Source: Lutraria lutraria
Taxonomy: Eukaryota > Mollusca > Bivalvia > Venerida > Mactridae
Reading direction: 5' to 3'
Assembly (NCBI GenBank): GCA_964023205.1
Contig: OZ026851.1
Span: 8,535,637-8,599,636 of the forward strand
Length of the DNA stretch: 64,000 nt
Positions 1-13,300 of this stretch are shown here, piece by piece (position 1 is the first letter of the stretch; each line of letters opens with the position of its first letter). The notes below the pieces were generated by a model. The model did not search any database. It was given only the letters and a program-made list of their open reading frames with translations, and was not told the origin of the DNA. The position numbers were made by a program, and so were the translations under genes.

Positions 1-1006
1 ACACTTGCAATTGTTTAAGTGCCAAAGCTGTGTACACTCGGGACATCCTAATTTTGATGGTAAAAATCATTACAGACCATCAGTACCTCAAAGTAATATA
101 CAATAAGACATTGACATAAGCTATTTAGGGAATATGTTTAATGTTATGTACATCTGTGATTTAAAAAAATATAGGCATATTTGTTTGACTTCGTACACTT
201 GGGTCAACTCTGGTTCAAATGATACAAAATGGAATTACTTGTACAATATTGCTAAATTTTTATGTTAAATTATTATTTCTCAACTGTTGATACAATTGTG
301 GGATTAAAAGAGCCAAAACTATTAACCACAACATGATCATTTTGTGTCTATAAGACTTATAAGTTAGAGTTTCCCCTAAAATTGTTGTCAAAAGATTCCT
401 ATAGGTATGTTTTATCATAAACTCTCAAGCCATCATGTCATGCCAAAATGACCATTTCATTATGTTTTCCCATGGGACATACATCAAACTACTGACTTAA
501 AAAAGATCTGTAATATGTATTGGGATTATCTTTCTATTCAACTTTGACAATGATGATAAATTTGAAATGTCAGGCTAAAAGCAGTACACTTGGGACATTT
601 TGGCATGTTTTTCATGCATAACTTTGTAATAAATAAATAAAGTAACCATTGTGAAATTTGGCAGTATAATAGCTTGTATTACGGAAAATAAATATAAGCC
701 TTGTTATTACATTATATAGTGCTTATTATATATTTTATGAGCATATTTAGAAAAGGCTTCGTTTTTTTAAATCACCCATTAGTGGAATCACGTGACTTGA
801 AAATTCAATAAGAACGTGATAGGTTGATTGCCACGATCAAGTCAGATCACATCTATAATTGCTTCTGTGTATCCATGGATATTAAACAAATACTTACCTT
901 TTGATGTCGTCTTTTTATACGAGCTTTGTTCTAAAACAGAAATGAAAAATATAATGTTCTTGCAAATGTAATATCTAGCAAACCGGCATCTATCTTGGCT
1001 TTTCAG
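1..1006. other. Probable intron of the nicotinamidase gene, no recognised content
   Basis: AT-rich sequence before the first recognisable nicotinamidase exon. I saw no exon for the N-terminal half of the enzyme (which should carry the catalytic Asp and Lys), so those exons probably lie left of the window. No convincing repeat family, RNA gene or other coding stretch was seen here. Confidence 0.4.
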
Positions 1007-2384
1007 ATTGACTCTTACTCGGCATTTTATGACAATGGTGGCTTCAGAAAAACAGAGTTAGACGTTATTATGGAACAACATGACATCACAACAGTTTTCA
1101 TCACGGGGCTTGCATTTGATTACTGTGTTTACTACACGGCAAAGGATGCTCGAAAAACAGGTTGGTCTATTACAATGTATTTAGGCGGCTTAGAGTGTGA
1201 GTGCTTCCCCGGGAGTAAGTGCGAGGGTGAGCTCTGTGATTGAGTTCAAACCCTTGTAGCTTTGCTTCGGGGAACATTCCGAGGCAATATCCCTGATGTG
1301 GTCGTGATTGTGTTTTGTCCCCAAAATTTTGCATGTTTCTGTGAGTCGGGGTTTTTGGATGGTGGGTTTTTGAGGAGACAGGATTTTTGTATTGAGTTAT
1401 TTCTGGGTATCTTTTTCTTATGTCTGTATTAATCGTGTGTTGAATTTGTACTTCGTGAGCCATTTCTTCCTAGTTCTCTGCAAATCTAGGCGATCAGCCA
1501 AGTGAAGGAACCATGATAGTATTGGATTTATTGTTGTTTACTATAATTGCAGTTTGTTGAAACAAACAAACAAAGTAGTCTCGATTCCTATTTGAGTATT
1601 TTGGTTGTATTAGTTTTTATAGAATAGAGACAAAATATCTTTTTGGGGAATTTTCTATTAATACAGTGAACATTATCTACTAAAACGCTGTCGTATAAAC
1701 TATGTTGTTTTTTATTATTCATACAAATGTTTTCAGGACTAAAAGCGTATGTTGTAGTTGATGCTACACGACCTGTTAGTCAGTCAGATGCTCCTACTGT
1801 TTTAAAAGACATGCAAGCAAGAGGTATGTAGAACTCACTCAATGTCCTACTTTTTCAATTCAGAGGTACAAGTTTGTTTATACTACCTGGATTTGACGAC
1901 TCAGTATAATAGGAAAAAACATAGTAAACTAAATGTTTTTCAACATACATTTCTATTTGCTTAGTTGAAGCCAGATGAGTTGACTACATTTTCTCAGCAT
2001 GAACAAAAGCTCGCATGCTTCACTGAGATCATTCCAACGGACTAAAAATTTGAATTATAATTCATTACACATTTCCTTCAGAATTCATTTTTGATGGTTC
2101 TTTGTTGACAATATTGTGACGTACGTTTTACGGTAACCACCCACACAAAAAATAACAAAAAAAAAAGCTTTTTGACACGTTTTTAATGCTTAACTGAACG
2201 TTCTGCTTTTTGGAAGTTTTGCAAGCTTCTATAAGAAGTGTTTCCTTCCATTGCAGGTATCCACGTGATCAATTCAACAGACATTGACCTCCTTACATCG
2301 TCTTCTAATATTGCTACCTGTTCAGCATCTACAACCATGATCACTATTTTTATATTCTGTTTTGTTGTCTTCTTATATCAGTAG
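1007..2384 (+). CDS. Nicotinamidase (isochorismatase-like hydrolase), C-terminal half, three exons
   Basis: Exons are 1007-1160, 1737-1823 and 2257-2384 (stop TAG 2382-2384). Each starts after an AG with a pyrimidine tract; the two internal donors are GTTGGT and GTATGT, and the phases join cleanly. Nicotinamidase hydrolyses nicotinamide to nicotinic acid in NAD+ salvage. The first exon encodes the substrate-pocket stretch with DSYSAFYDN and then GLAFDYCV, which carries the cysteine nucleophile of the family. The second exon encodes the AYVVVDATRPVS strand. The catalytic Asp and Lys exons are not in the window, so the gene is partial at its 5' end. The last exon runs past the catalytic fold and ends in a Ser/Thr-rich spacer and about 16 hydrophobic residues (ITIFIFCFVVFLYQ at the very end), resembling a GPI-anchor signal or a tail anchor. 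Family assignment is firm; the anchoring is inference. Confidence 0.85.
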
Positions 2385-3010
2385 ACTTTCTTATTTCTAT
2401 CATCTGAATTGTCTATATTGTGTCATAATACATTTGTATTTAACCGGAATTCATACAATTACATTTGCCTACAAACTATTATGCTCATTATACCCGTCAC
2501 TGGTATTAGATAACAATTATATTTATGAATAACACTTTACTATCTGAATACTATCTAGATAAACTTTACTTAATACTTTCGACCCTAAATATTATCAATA
2601 ACAATGATTTCTATGACACTCTTAAGACATTTTTTTGTATTCCAGAAGCTATTAAAGCCATAAGTATGTTCATAAATGAAACCTTAAAATGTCGAATCTA
2701 ATTATTATTAAAAAAATTCTTTAAATTTCCACCTACATCATATATTTTTCATTGTTTGATATTATACTTTTTTTTTATTATTCTATTATACCTACATTCA
2801 TAACTTATTTGGATAAAATATATAACTTACAAATGTTCTTACTTTCCTGTGTATACTAAATGTTTTTCGTACAAAATGTATAAATAGTATAAGTGAAGTG
2901 TGAAGGTCCCCCTCCCAGCCCCTCTACTACCCGGGAATTCTTTTTACACTCTGAAACACTGTCAAATAACATGTTTTATTACAGCAAAATAAAGTTTCAA
3001 AAAAAAATTT
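2385..3010 (+). other. 3' UTR of nicotinamidase gene with AATAAA signal
   Basis: AT-rich sequence after the stop codon. The canonical polyadenylation hexamer AATAAA is at 2988-2993, about 600 nt after the stop, followed by an A/T-rich tract. The exact cleavage site cannot be read from sequence alone. Confidence 0.5.
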
Positions 3011-3229
3011 TTTTTCACCATATATATATATATTATATATCATAGTCTATAATATATATAGGTTTACTTGTTTATGATGCAGTGTGCAGTTATTTGTTTC
3101 AACCGATTATGATTTTATTATCAGTTGTGCAATTCTGTTTGAGTAATACATGTGTATACATGTTTATCTTTGATTTATCTATTGTACCCTCTTTTGCTCC
3201 GCCTTCCGAATTTCAGGGATGCTTTTTCA

Positions 3230-3450
3230 GTGCCCCCATCTAAACTGCAGAGACAAATCATTGTCAAGAAAATCACAGCGTAAAGGGCGAGGCGTGTACC
3301 GGTACTTTACATCGGGCACGATGTAGAACCAGGAAACTTATTCGAAATAACAGTAGGTGTACAAATGCTCAATTTTGATGTATCTTCACTCCCATCTATC
3401 CTGGACTGACCATAGCTTTCGATTTGGCCGTTAAACAACAGATCAACATC
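3230..3450 (+). repeat. Degenerate SINE tail
   Basis: Contains a block (GTACCGGTACTTTACATCGG, then TATTCGAAATAACAG, then GACCATAGCTTTCGATTTGG and GCCGTTAAACAA) that recurs in related form at 33115-33265 and 47640-47735. In the 33-kb copy the same tail follows a tRNA-like promoter region, so this is interpreted as the 3' part of a tRNA-derived SINE. Confidence 0.5.
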
Positions 3451-4187
3451 TATTATACCCTTTTGCCGAAAGACTTAATCAAATCATATTTCAACTGCGT
3501 TAAAAATATTTATTTACATTATATACATAATATACATTGATAACATGTCCATTTTGTTTCTTTAATTCACAGATTAACAACTTTTTCAACAATATTTTAG
3601 TTACATACGGGTTACCTATTAGTAACCAGTATTTCTGGACTGTCAGAGAAGGGTAATATCCTATCCATGATACACGACAGTTTAATTTCTTATATAAATG
3701 CTACAATAAAATGAGTTTTCTTTGAATGCACGCAGCAAGAAATTCCCCTTAATTCGATCCGGTTTTAAAGATATAAATTATTATGTATCTTTAGTTAATC
3801 AATCTTTTTAGCCAGATATTGAATTTATAAGCATTGATATGTACAGCGTTAAAAACTCATTTAAAATACCATTTTAATGAGGGTTAGAGAAGCAGAACTA
3901 AACACAAGGGAAATACTTTCTGTAGCTTTAAAGAATAATTATCTGAAATCAATGAGGCCAGAATTAATGGTCGTGTCTCTACTTACTTCACTAACAAAAC
4001 AGGACAGGAAGGTCCTTTCTTTTGAGGAAAGGTTCGTCCCAAATATTTTCGTAATAACGATTTTGTTTACAATTTTTTTGATTTTGCTCTTAGAAACTTC
4101 TGTGAAAGTACCAACAAATTGGGTATGTTGGATGTCCAGAAGCACGACTATTTTTCTGGCTTACTATAAGCAGTGTTTGTTGGGACT

Positions 4188-4193
4188 TTTATT
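4188..4193 (-). terminator. Polyadenylation signal AATAAA of the SLC9B-like gene
   Basis: TTTATT on the plus strand reads AATAAA on the minus strand, about 110 nt downstream of the stop codon at 4306. This is the first canonical hexamer after the stop. Confidence 0.55.
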
Positions 4194-4305
4194 GCAATGT
4201 TGTTAACTACTCCATTTCATATAGTCGCCTTGACAATGTCAGATGATTGGCTACACCTTTTTGTTCAGACTATTTACATGATGAGGTATGATGTATGTCT
4301 GGTTA

Positions 4306-7300
4306 TTATTCATCAGCTTGTGACGTTGTCAAACCGTTTGCAGGTACTTTTACAATTGTTACATACTTTCCTCCTTTTGTTTCATCATCTGTGTCATTTC
4401 CAATATCGTCAACATTGATTTCATTTTGAGCATCTTCATTCACTTGAGCAACATCAGGTTTACTTCTTCCAAGTTCATTAATTACAGCAGTTATATTATC
4501 AGCAAACGCATTTACTGTGGTATCTTCCTCATGAATATCATTCACATTACTTGTTTCATCAATGTTTATGTTCACTGATTCTTTGGGAATATCTGTCTGA
4601 TCATTGTCATCAGAGAGATCTACATCAGCTTCAGCAAAAGCTGGATTATCAATTCCAATAGTTTGATTTGACGTTTTCGTGTCATTCAGGACTGGCTCTT
4701 TTTCTTCGAGTTTTGCTGCAAGGTTTTGTAAAGTGAGAGACAATTCAGATTTGAATTTATGGTTTTCTGCTGGCTTGACATCCTCTTCAACAAATTCTGA
4801 ATTAAACAAATAATAAAATGTGAATTATCTACATTGCATTTCGTAAAGTGAGAATATCTTTTGATAGAACAAAACACAAATTCTCTTAGAAAGAATTGCA
4901 GATGATTTCTAACTTCCGTTTCAACAAAGAACATGTTATAAACAATATCCTCATATTTCATTTTTACGGTTTCCAGAGTACGAACCTGAAGTTTAAGGAC
5001 TTGGAAATATAGTTTTCCATTACTCAGACGACATACTGGCATTTTACAACATAATATTTTAATCTTATTCATTAATCTATTTTAAGAACACATTTCACCT
5101 TCTATGTAATTACTCTCTACTTTAAGATGTTTCACGCCTTATTATGATTCTCTTCCCTGTCGGAACATTTCTGGCCACAGTATGTATGGATAAGTCCAGT
5201 TTGACTGGTGCTTCTGCTTTATCTCATTCGTTTGTCTTTTGTATCAACATACGGATGTAGTATACACTTACCTGTTTCATTTGTAACCTCAAACTTCTCA
5301 ATAATCTCTTCTTCTTTTTCTTCTTCATTAGGAACTCCAGGCTTACTTTCATTAACTTTAACTTCTACCGTTACATCCTCATCATCACCTAAAATGACAA
5401 AAGCAGTTGGCTTGTAGCTGATAAAGTTATTATGTATCGCCTATTTCATAAAATCAAGCGTTGAAAGTGGTATCATTGTTTTATCATTTATTTCTAAGAA
5501 ATTCAGTAGGCCTACTCTTCAACATTCAATGGCTTCCCATGACTAAAATACTTGGTTAGGTGGTGTGCATGAAAAGAGGTTTAGAAATGTAATTAAACAT
5601 GTAACATTGCCGATAAACAAATCTAACAGTGTGACCATGATTTGCGTAAGGACTTGTTGGTTGACTATGATACAGAAATAGAACCAAGCCGCGTAAGAAA
5701 TTGGAATACACTTTCAAGCAAATTACTAACCTTTTGCCAGAAACTTTGGACCAAGCACTGCCATCAGAGTAGCTCCTATTGGGGCACATATTATAATTGC
5801 CAGAACTGAGATAGTTAAAACATCTGTAGCATATTTTACATCGTCTGCATTAGGGTTTTCATTCTCAAGCACCTTGTCTAATGCGAGACCACCAATCGCT
5901 GCCTGAAAGTGATGAAAGAAATATTGTTGTATTGTCGCGTAACGTTGGTGACGTCATTTCCTGCTTATTGTTTACATTTACTATAATTAATCTGACGATT
6001 AAATAAACAACACTTATTATTGAAGTTAAGACTTCTTTTTTGCCAATATTATTGATAGAACTATTGATAATTATCACAATGTAGGAGTATTTTTTTACTT
6101 GGCAAGTTCAAAATTTGTATTCTGTGGTTACTTGGAGCATGTAATTCATTGAGTGTTTGAACTAACAACCCGAAAATATTTACTATCATGTAGTCTACCG
6201 CTTGGTCCTGGTCAGATGGGTTATTCCAAAAGATTTTGAAATAACATTGACAGTCATGTATGCAGGGTCGTTCCAAAAGAACATCATACAGTGCATAATG
6301 AAAGGGCATTAGCTTGAGTAATATTAAAACATGGACAATGAAAATGAGATATTTCAGAAGAATTGGTGATAAACTATAATTGCTTTCACTTACTTGAACT
6401 GTTGCCTTCGACAACCAAGTTAATGTGACAAATACACGTTCTTTGATATTGAACCCAGTTCCCATGGTAACATTGAAGGACACAATACTTCTCACAATCA
6501 ATCCAACAGCTAAAGTCGCAATTCCATAACCTGCACAACATAAAAGTGTCAAAGTTTAGTTCAATATTGATATTAAAACAATATTTTAATGAGGCGTAAA
6601 AACGCCATTAAGTGCATGCACAAATTTGAAAGTCTAAATATATGTAGGAAGTAATATTATATGCAGTATTGTGTTATAATGTATAAAATAGTGATAACAT
6701 CAGGAAACAAATTGATCTGAGAATGTATGTGTCCACATTGAAAATAAGAGTCTTCTCTTTTTGTAATAGCCCTAGTGTTGGTTAACGTGGCATTGTATTT
6801 CTAAATTATGTCTTTTTTAAATATATTTTACGTATTTCATCATTTATCATGTATTAGTAAAACATAAATAAATCTATCTAATACTAGAAATGTTCTTAGG
6901 TGAAGTATTTGTGAGCCAAAAGAGTGGCTGTAGAAAGCAGAGTACAGATCAACCTCTCCAAAGCAACACCCTATTGGCGTAGCAAAATTATGTTGTAGTT
7001 GAGAGGTTGTTGCTCTAGAGAGGTTGAATTTATAGTTAAATTGTGCAGTGGGAAAAATCATGCTGTTGTTGAAGGGAGGTTGTTGCTCAAGAGAGGGCCG
7101 CTCTGGGGAGGTTGTACTGTACACTGGATGCAGCCATGGTAAATAGGATTGACTGAAATAAACAAACCTGCAGTATTCGATTGTATGTGGTTTACGTCAA
7201 CAGCTGTTCCAATCAAGCCAAAGAGAAAATGTTGTACAATTAACCAGGACAACGCCATAACACCAGCAACTTCATCCTGAAAAAGAGTTGCATTCAAATT

Positions 7301-10300
7301 TACAATGTGTACTGTATACGTCAATTTCTGCGGATGCAAAATTTGACTTTTTAAGACGTTCTTGAACTGGCGGGTTCTATATCTGGCGTTTATGAAATCC
7401 ATGTCGAACCACCTTTAACATCCAAAATTAAGACACAAGGGAAGTAACTCTGATAATATATCAAGTATATGAAGCTTCATTTATTAAGTGTAACAAGCTT
7501 TAGAACCTTGTCAAGTATAATTCATTCTAGTAGGTGACAATGACTGAAATATAACATTGTAGAAAACGCAGCCAATCATCAACAAGAACAGATACGTCAC
7601 AATCCATCAGCCATATGGAAAATAAATACTTGTTTTGATTTATTGGCAAATAAATCCATTTAATTTATTACTTAAGTTCATTGGTATTCATATAGTGCTC
7701 GCTTCGTTAAGCATGTATGTCTTCATTTAAATTTAATTGGAAGCGTTATATAGTTTCAGATCATTTCTTGTTTTGGGAACACGATAAACTGACAGCTAAA
7801 GACATGTGCTTTCATACGATCATCGAAAGAAATAACAGTACAACCCATGAAAACCGGACTTCCTGAAAACCCGGAATTTTCTGCAAATCGGACGTCTAAT
7901 TTTTTCTGCTATATGAAATATTCTGGCAATGGATTGCAATAATCTCATCTAACATGCATAGGTTAATCTCTCCTCGCGATTATAAATCAAAGTACTGAAA
8001 GTAATCATGGAAACAAACTTACATAGACTTACACTGCAACTTTAACAATTGCATGGCGGAGGTAGAAAAATGTTGTACTTTGGTCCGCATTAATATTCAT
8101 GCGCGCCGACCGTGTGACGGCTATTGAATGCTAAACTATCGTTTAGTTTTCAAAAATGATCATAAAATTGAGTGAATATGTCAAACTTACTGTTTCTCCG
8201 GGTTGGCGCTCCTTTCTCCACTTGTATGCAGCCACTGTTGCTGTGGTTAGACACCCAAGAGGACCAGCACCGGAGAGTCCAACCTCTGAACTACCAAATA
8301 TAGCGACAAGTCCAGCACAAATCAACATGATTGATCGAAAGAATGTTCGATTTCCCTGTAAATATAGTATTCATTTCAATGATTGAACTGTTTAAAAAAA
8401 GAAATAGAAACGTTAAGACTTGTGCACTATAGAAAGATAGAGATAGTGTACAATCTGTAACAATATGGTTGGTTTTGAAGTTTTGCAAACCAGTAAATAC
8501 TTTGATTTCATTTATTTTCGTTGGACTAAATTTTCGTGGTTTTTACTAAAATGGCTATTTCGTTGATACATATATTCATGGAGTCTGATTTTTGAAAGAA
8601 AAATACATTATCTCTGCACTTAAATTCGTGGGGATTTCGCTCATCCACGAAATAAAATCCTCAACGAAAATTAATGATCCCACAGTAGTTAATTAATTTG
8701 TTTTTGTCTCGGGCAAAATTTCAAAAGCATTATACTAATGATTGATTTTCGGCTATATACAAATACAAGTATACACATATTTGTGAATGCAAATGACGTA
8801 CACGAAAAGGGGAGATTCCAGGTCAATGACCAAAAACGAAGTTAGATGTGGAGGTTACTGTATAATTTGTCAAAGAAGAATGTATCTATTTCCATAAATA
8901 TGTTCCAATTTTATTTATATACATACATTTTTTGAAAGATATTCAATATCTTTCTTGAACTATCCATGCAGAGTTCATGAAGAACTATTACCTATTTAAC
9001 AGGGGACGGGGCGTAGACACATTTAAAATACTTACACAATCTTTAGCAGGAATGTACCAGAGGAATGTACCAACAATAAAACCGTATGCAATACCAACAC
9101 ACACGCCAATGGGTCCTTTAAATATTGTCACAACAAGATCTCCTGTAATAAAGCAACCCCGTTGTTATGCAGGATATAACAAATGATCAACGGTAACTAG
9201 GTAACAAACTTGTACTTGAACAATCATGTCTGTTTCATATTGTTTAGAGTTAAATTCTGTAAACATTCGGTGTCAATCAGTTTTTATATTTTAACAAACG
9301 ATGAACGCTGCATGCACTTCATAGAATATATATTACATAATTAATTCATTCCACAAAAAAATTGGCAATGAAATATAATAATATATACACGTACAAATAT
9401 CTAATATAGATACATGTATGTGTATTTTTGCGCTTTAACTACGAAATAACAAGGCTGTACATTCCTTAACAACTGTTCCAAATGCAAATGAGATGTGGAC
9501 CGCTTTGTAGTCAAACTAAAAGAGTTACCATGTATATTTGACGGCGACAATACACTTAAAGACATACGTACCATCAGAAAATATGATTCCCATAAAGACA
9601 GAGAAACCAGTGACACACAGAACATTGTCCAATCCACCAGCTGCGAGGAGCATCGTTGGAATACCTTTATCAACTCCATAACGACGATCTTGTAAGTTCA
9701 CGAGGGAGGGAACAGTAACAGCCGGAGACAGGGCTCCCATGATGCAACTGTAAAACATCAACACTGTTTATACATGTATGTTTAATGTACATGCAAGTTC
9801 GAAAGCATGTATGGAACCATCAAGGTATAAGTCATTGTTAGCGCATAGCTAGACTTAGCGATAAACAGTTAGCTGAAAAGCTGGACTCGTAACATAATGG
9901 ATGTCTGCGATAGCATTATCAAAAAACATTCATGGCCGGATATGACCAAAAATTACTCGGTAATTTCCGTTCATACAATCGGCAAATTGCGCTGTTTTCC
10001 GTATCCAGTCAAGGCGACTGAATATATTATCAAAATCACTACAAATGAAGAAAAGGACCTGGACGATATAACACTTACCCAAGCATCAAACTCCACAGCC
10101 ATGGAAAGCCAAGTAGATATTTAGAAACAACACTGGCTGTGATGATTTCAGCAGCTGATGGCAAGAATGCAAGACGAAGAACTGCCCATGATAGTTTCTT
10201 CAATTTAACGATATCCAATCCAAGTCCAGCTCGTGTTAAAATGACAGTCAGTGCGATTTTTCTGTAATGAAATAAAGCTTTTTTAACAAATTCACCAAAT

Positions 10301-13300
10301 ACTGTAGCAGTGACTGCTGGAGAGTCTGGTGGCTGTTCAAGGCGCCACCGAGAAGGCAATACTCAAAGCACAAGAACATAATGATGCCAATTATTTTCAA
10401 ATCGTGTGAATACACCAAGTGATGTTTCTGAACATACGTTACACGAATGGTTTGTCACTTTAAGAGAAGCTACCCCCACCCCCTCCTAATGGGGGTAATT
10501 ACCCCTTCAAACCTGATCACATTCTGACTTTCAATGGGGCCTTGGTAACTTAGTAATAGTAACCAATTAATGCGGTAAAAAAGTTCCCGAATTACTTTGT
10601 ATTACTCACCTTAATGCGCCTGACCACTTCACATTGATGTGTTCACCGACAAATTTGATTCCAGGAATATTTCTGAGCAACAAACCAACAATAAGCATAC
10701 CTGAAGTGATAAAGATAAATTGTCATTCAGATCTTATGGCAAATTAGTTATACTCGGCAATTTCCGCATCTTCTTTCGGTACACGGTAATTCCCGTTCAT
10801 GCGTGCGGCAGACCTCGTTATTTTCCGTAAAGTTGATTAAACGCGTGTATTATCCAAAGAGCTAATTGAAATGTTGCACAGTTGATAATTGATACATTTA
10901 AGGCTATGTAGATAATGAATATCAATGACATAATGAACTTGTTCAACATTCAACAAAATTAAGTCATGAAAGAGATAATTACATAGAGAAATACTGTCAA
11001 ATCTGTGTTAGCTGCCATCACCGAATAAAGGCTATGCTATGAATAAAGGACATTCTTTTAAAAACCGCCACTGATTATTGAGAACAAAACTATCTTCGAA
11101 TAGAGGTCATCTGTCAATAAGTGTCACATATTGTCTTTCCCAAGGGAGGCCTTTGTTCACAGGTTTGGCTGTTTTACTTGTTTACGACACAAAACAGAAA
11201 ATTAATTGTATTTATAATTACTCATGATATTTTGTTATGAGCGTATTAAGTATATTATGATGTTGGACAACTTTTGTTGCTTCAAAATAAATTAACTCAA
11301 TGTTTGCCCTTGGATTTGACAGATTCGTGTTTTGTCAAAACGATTTATGACAAGTGAATCTGTTTTTTTACGTTGGTCTAATTTCAAAGGTGTGTGACTT
11401 CACGTAGTATTCATAGCCAGTGATAACTTGTTTTATTTTGTAAACCCAATTTCTTAGTGTAGATCGATTGCAAGTTTTGTAAAGCATTATAATTGATTCC
11501 AATCATATAGGTTCTTCCAACAATAGAGTTTCATAATTTGGAGGTTAAGAAATTCGAATATAAAATCAGAATATTTAGGCTTCTGGAGAAGTTTTGTAAT
11601 CACAGTAAAACCCCCTGAAATCCGGACTCCTTCCGGTACGGACCAAAAGTCCGGTTTTCTGAGAATTCCGGTTCTTCTCACAAATTTACGGAGAAATTCG
11701 GAAAAATCGGACTTGCAATTCGTCCGAGTTTCAGAGAAATCCGGGGTTGAGGGAGTCCGGTTTTCAGGGGTTTAAATGTTCTACACTAGTAATTTAGTGC
11801 TCATTAATAACGTGTTTTTGTGATAAACAGAGTCCAGTCTACATACCAATACGTCTGTCCTAATGATAAATTATAGCGACGTACTTTTAATAAGTCGTAG
11901 CATTGACATTCCGGACTATCAGTTCACTCAATGAATTAAAGAATAACGTGCATTTTACATGTAACTACATGATTTCTTAGTCTTTATGTCGCGAAAAGAA
12001 TAAAAATATAACCAGCTTTTCTAAGTATTTTACGTTTTACGAGAGAGACGGTAAATGAATACCTTTACATGTGTTTAAGATAATGTTAACAAAATATTTC
12101 TGATTTAGATGTACGTGTATTCAGAAAAGGTTATTTTGTTCATGTCAGTATGAGACATCGCTGTACTAAACAAGATAATATACTCTAAAAAAAAGCATGA
12201 ATGTTTTTTTTCTGAACCAAATCTATTTACAAAATGTATCAAATACATATTAGATTGCAAATAAATCACAGTGCCCCGCGCTCGGTTCCGAGTCACAACC
12301 TCTAAAATATTAGGTAAATATGTTAGCCGTTGTCTATGATATGTTGGTCACACTTTGGTGATTATCTACTAGTATTTGTAACAACACGTGGTTTCTGTCG
12401 ATCGGAACTCCAAAGAAGATGCGTATTCTCAGTGACGTAGTTACGATTGGGCTTCCGTATACTTCAGTTAAACACCGGCATAATTTGGCGGGAAAACAGT
12501 ATTAATATTTTACTGTTACTAATGCACACAAAGTTTGTTTAACGTTTACAATTGTCCGTCCCTCGCCTTCTGATGGAGGAGTGTGGAATCGTAAACTTGC
12601 CATAAAATGTATCACATCACAGTTGATCATGACAAACGACTTGTCGAATGTTGTTGCAATATATGCAATGTTCAACCAATCGTATATACTTGAGAATTTC
12701 CGTAACTGAGAAATACGCACTTTTCTTTAGACAACTGCCGAGGAGTTCCGATTGATGTTCAGCGTGATATCAAAACGAGGCTTAACATTGTAGCGTTTGT
12801 ATCACGAGAGGGTCGCGTGGGTGCGGAATTATTAAGCAGGTTAATGTAATCGTAAAAGAAATGTCATATTGGCCAATATTCGTTTATGTACGTATGATAA
12901 AAACGTAATTATTACAATAAAGCGCAAACATAAAGAGGAGATGAGAGTTGCCAAATACAATCGTAGGTTTTATTCCGAATACCAGAAATACCAGAGCAAG
13001 TCACCTTTGGTGTCAAATCGTAAGCGATAAATTATCGACAACACTGCGGTTATAATTTTTCAGTTTGATGCTAAAAGGGCTAAAAAATGTTTCAGATGGT
13101 CACGTGACAACTATCAGGCAATAACTTGATATAATTTGGTAACTGGTCATATAACGTACGTTTCTAGACTGTGTTCATATTCAATCAAGGAGAAGTTCAT
13201 TTCATGGAAGCGAAATCATTGATTGCCATAAAATTTTATGAAAAGTTTAATATGAGATTGTTTTATACCGAGATTAATTTTCGGAATCTAAAAATAAAAT

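Noticed and set aside
3877..4206. 109-codon plus-strand frame with a hydrophobic stretch
   Set aside because: It overlaps the 3' UTR of the SLC9B-like gene on the other strand, has no recognisable domain and no splice or promoter context; AT-rich sequence explains the hydrophobic part.
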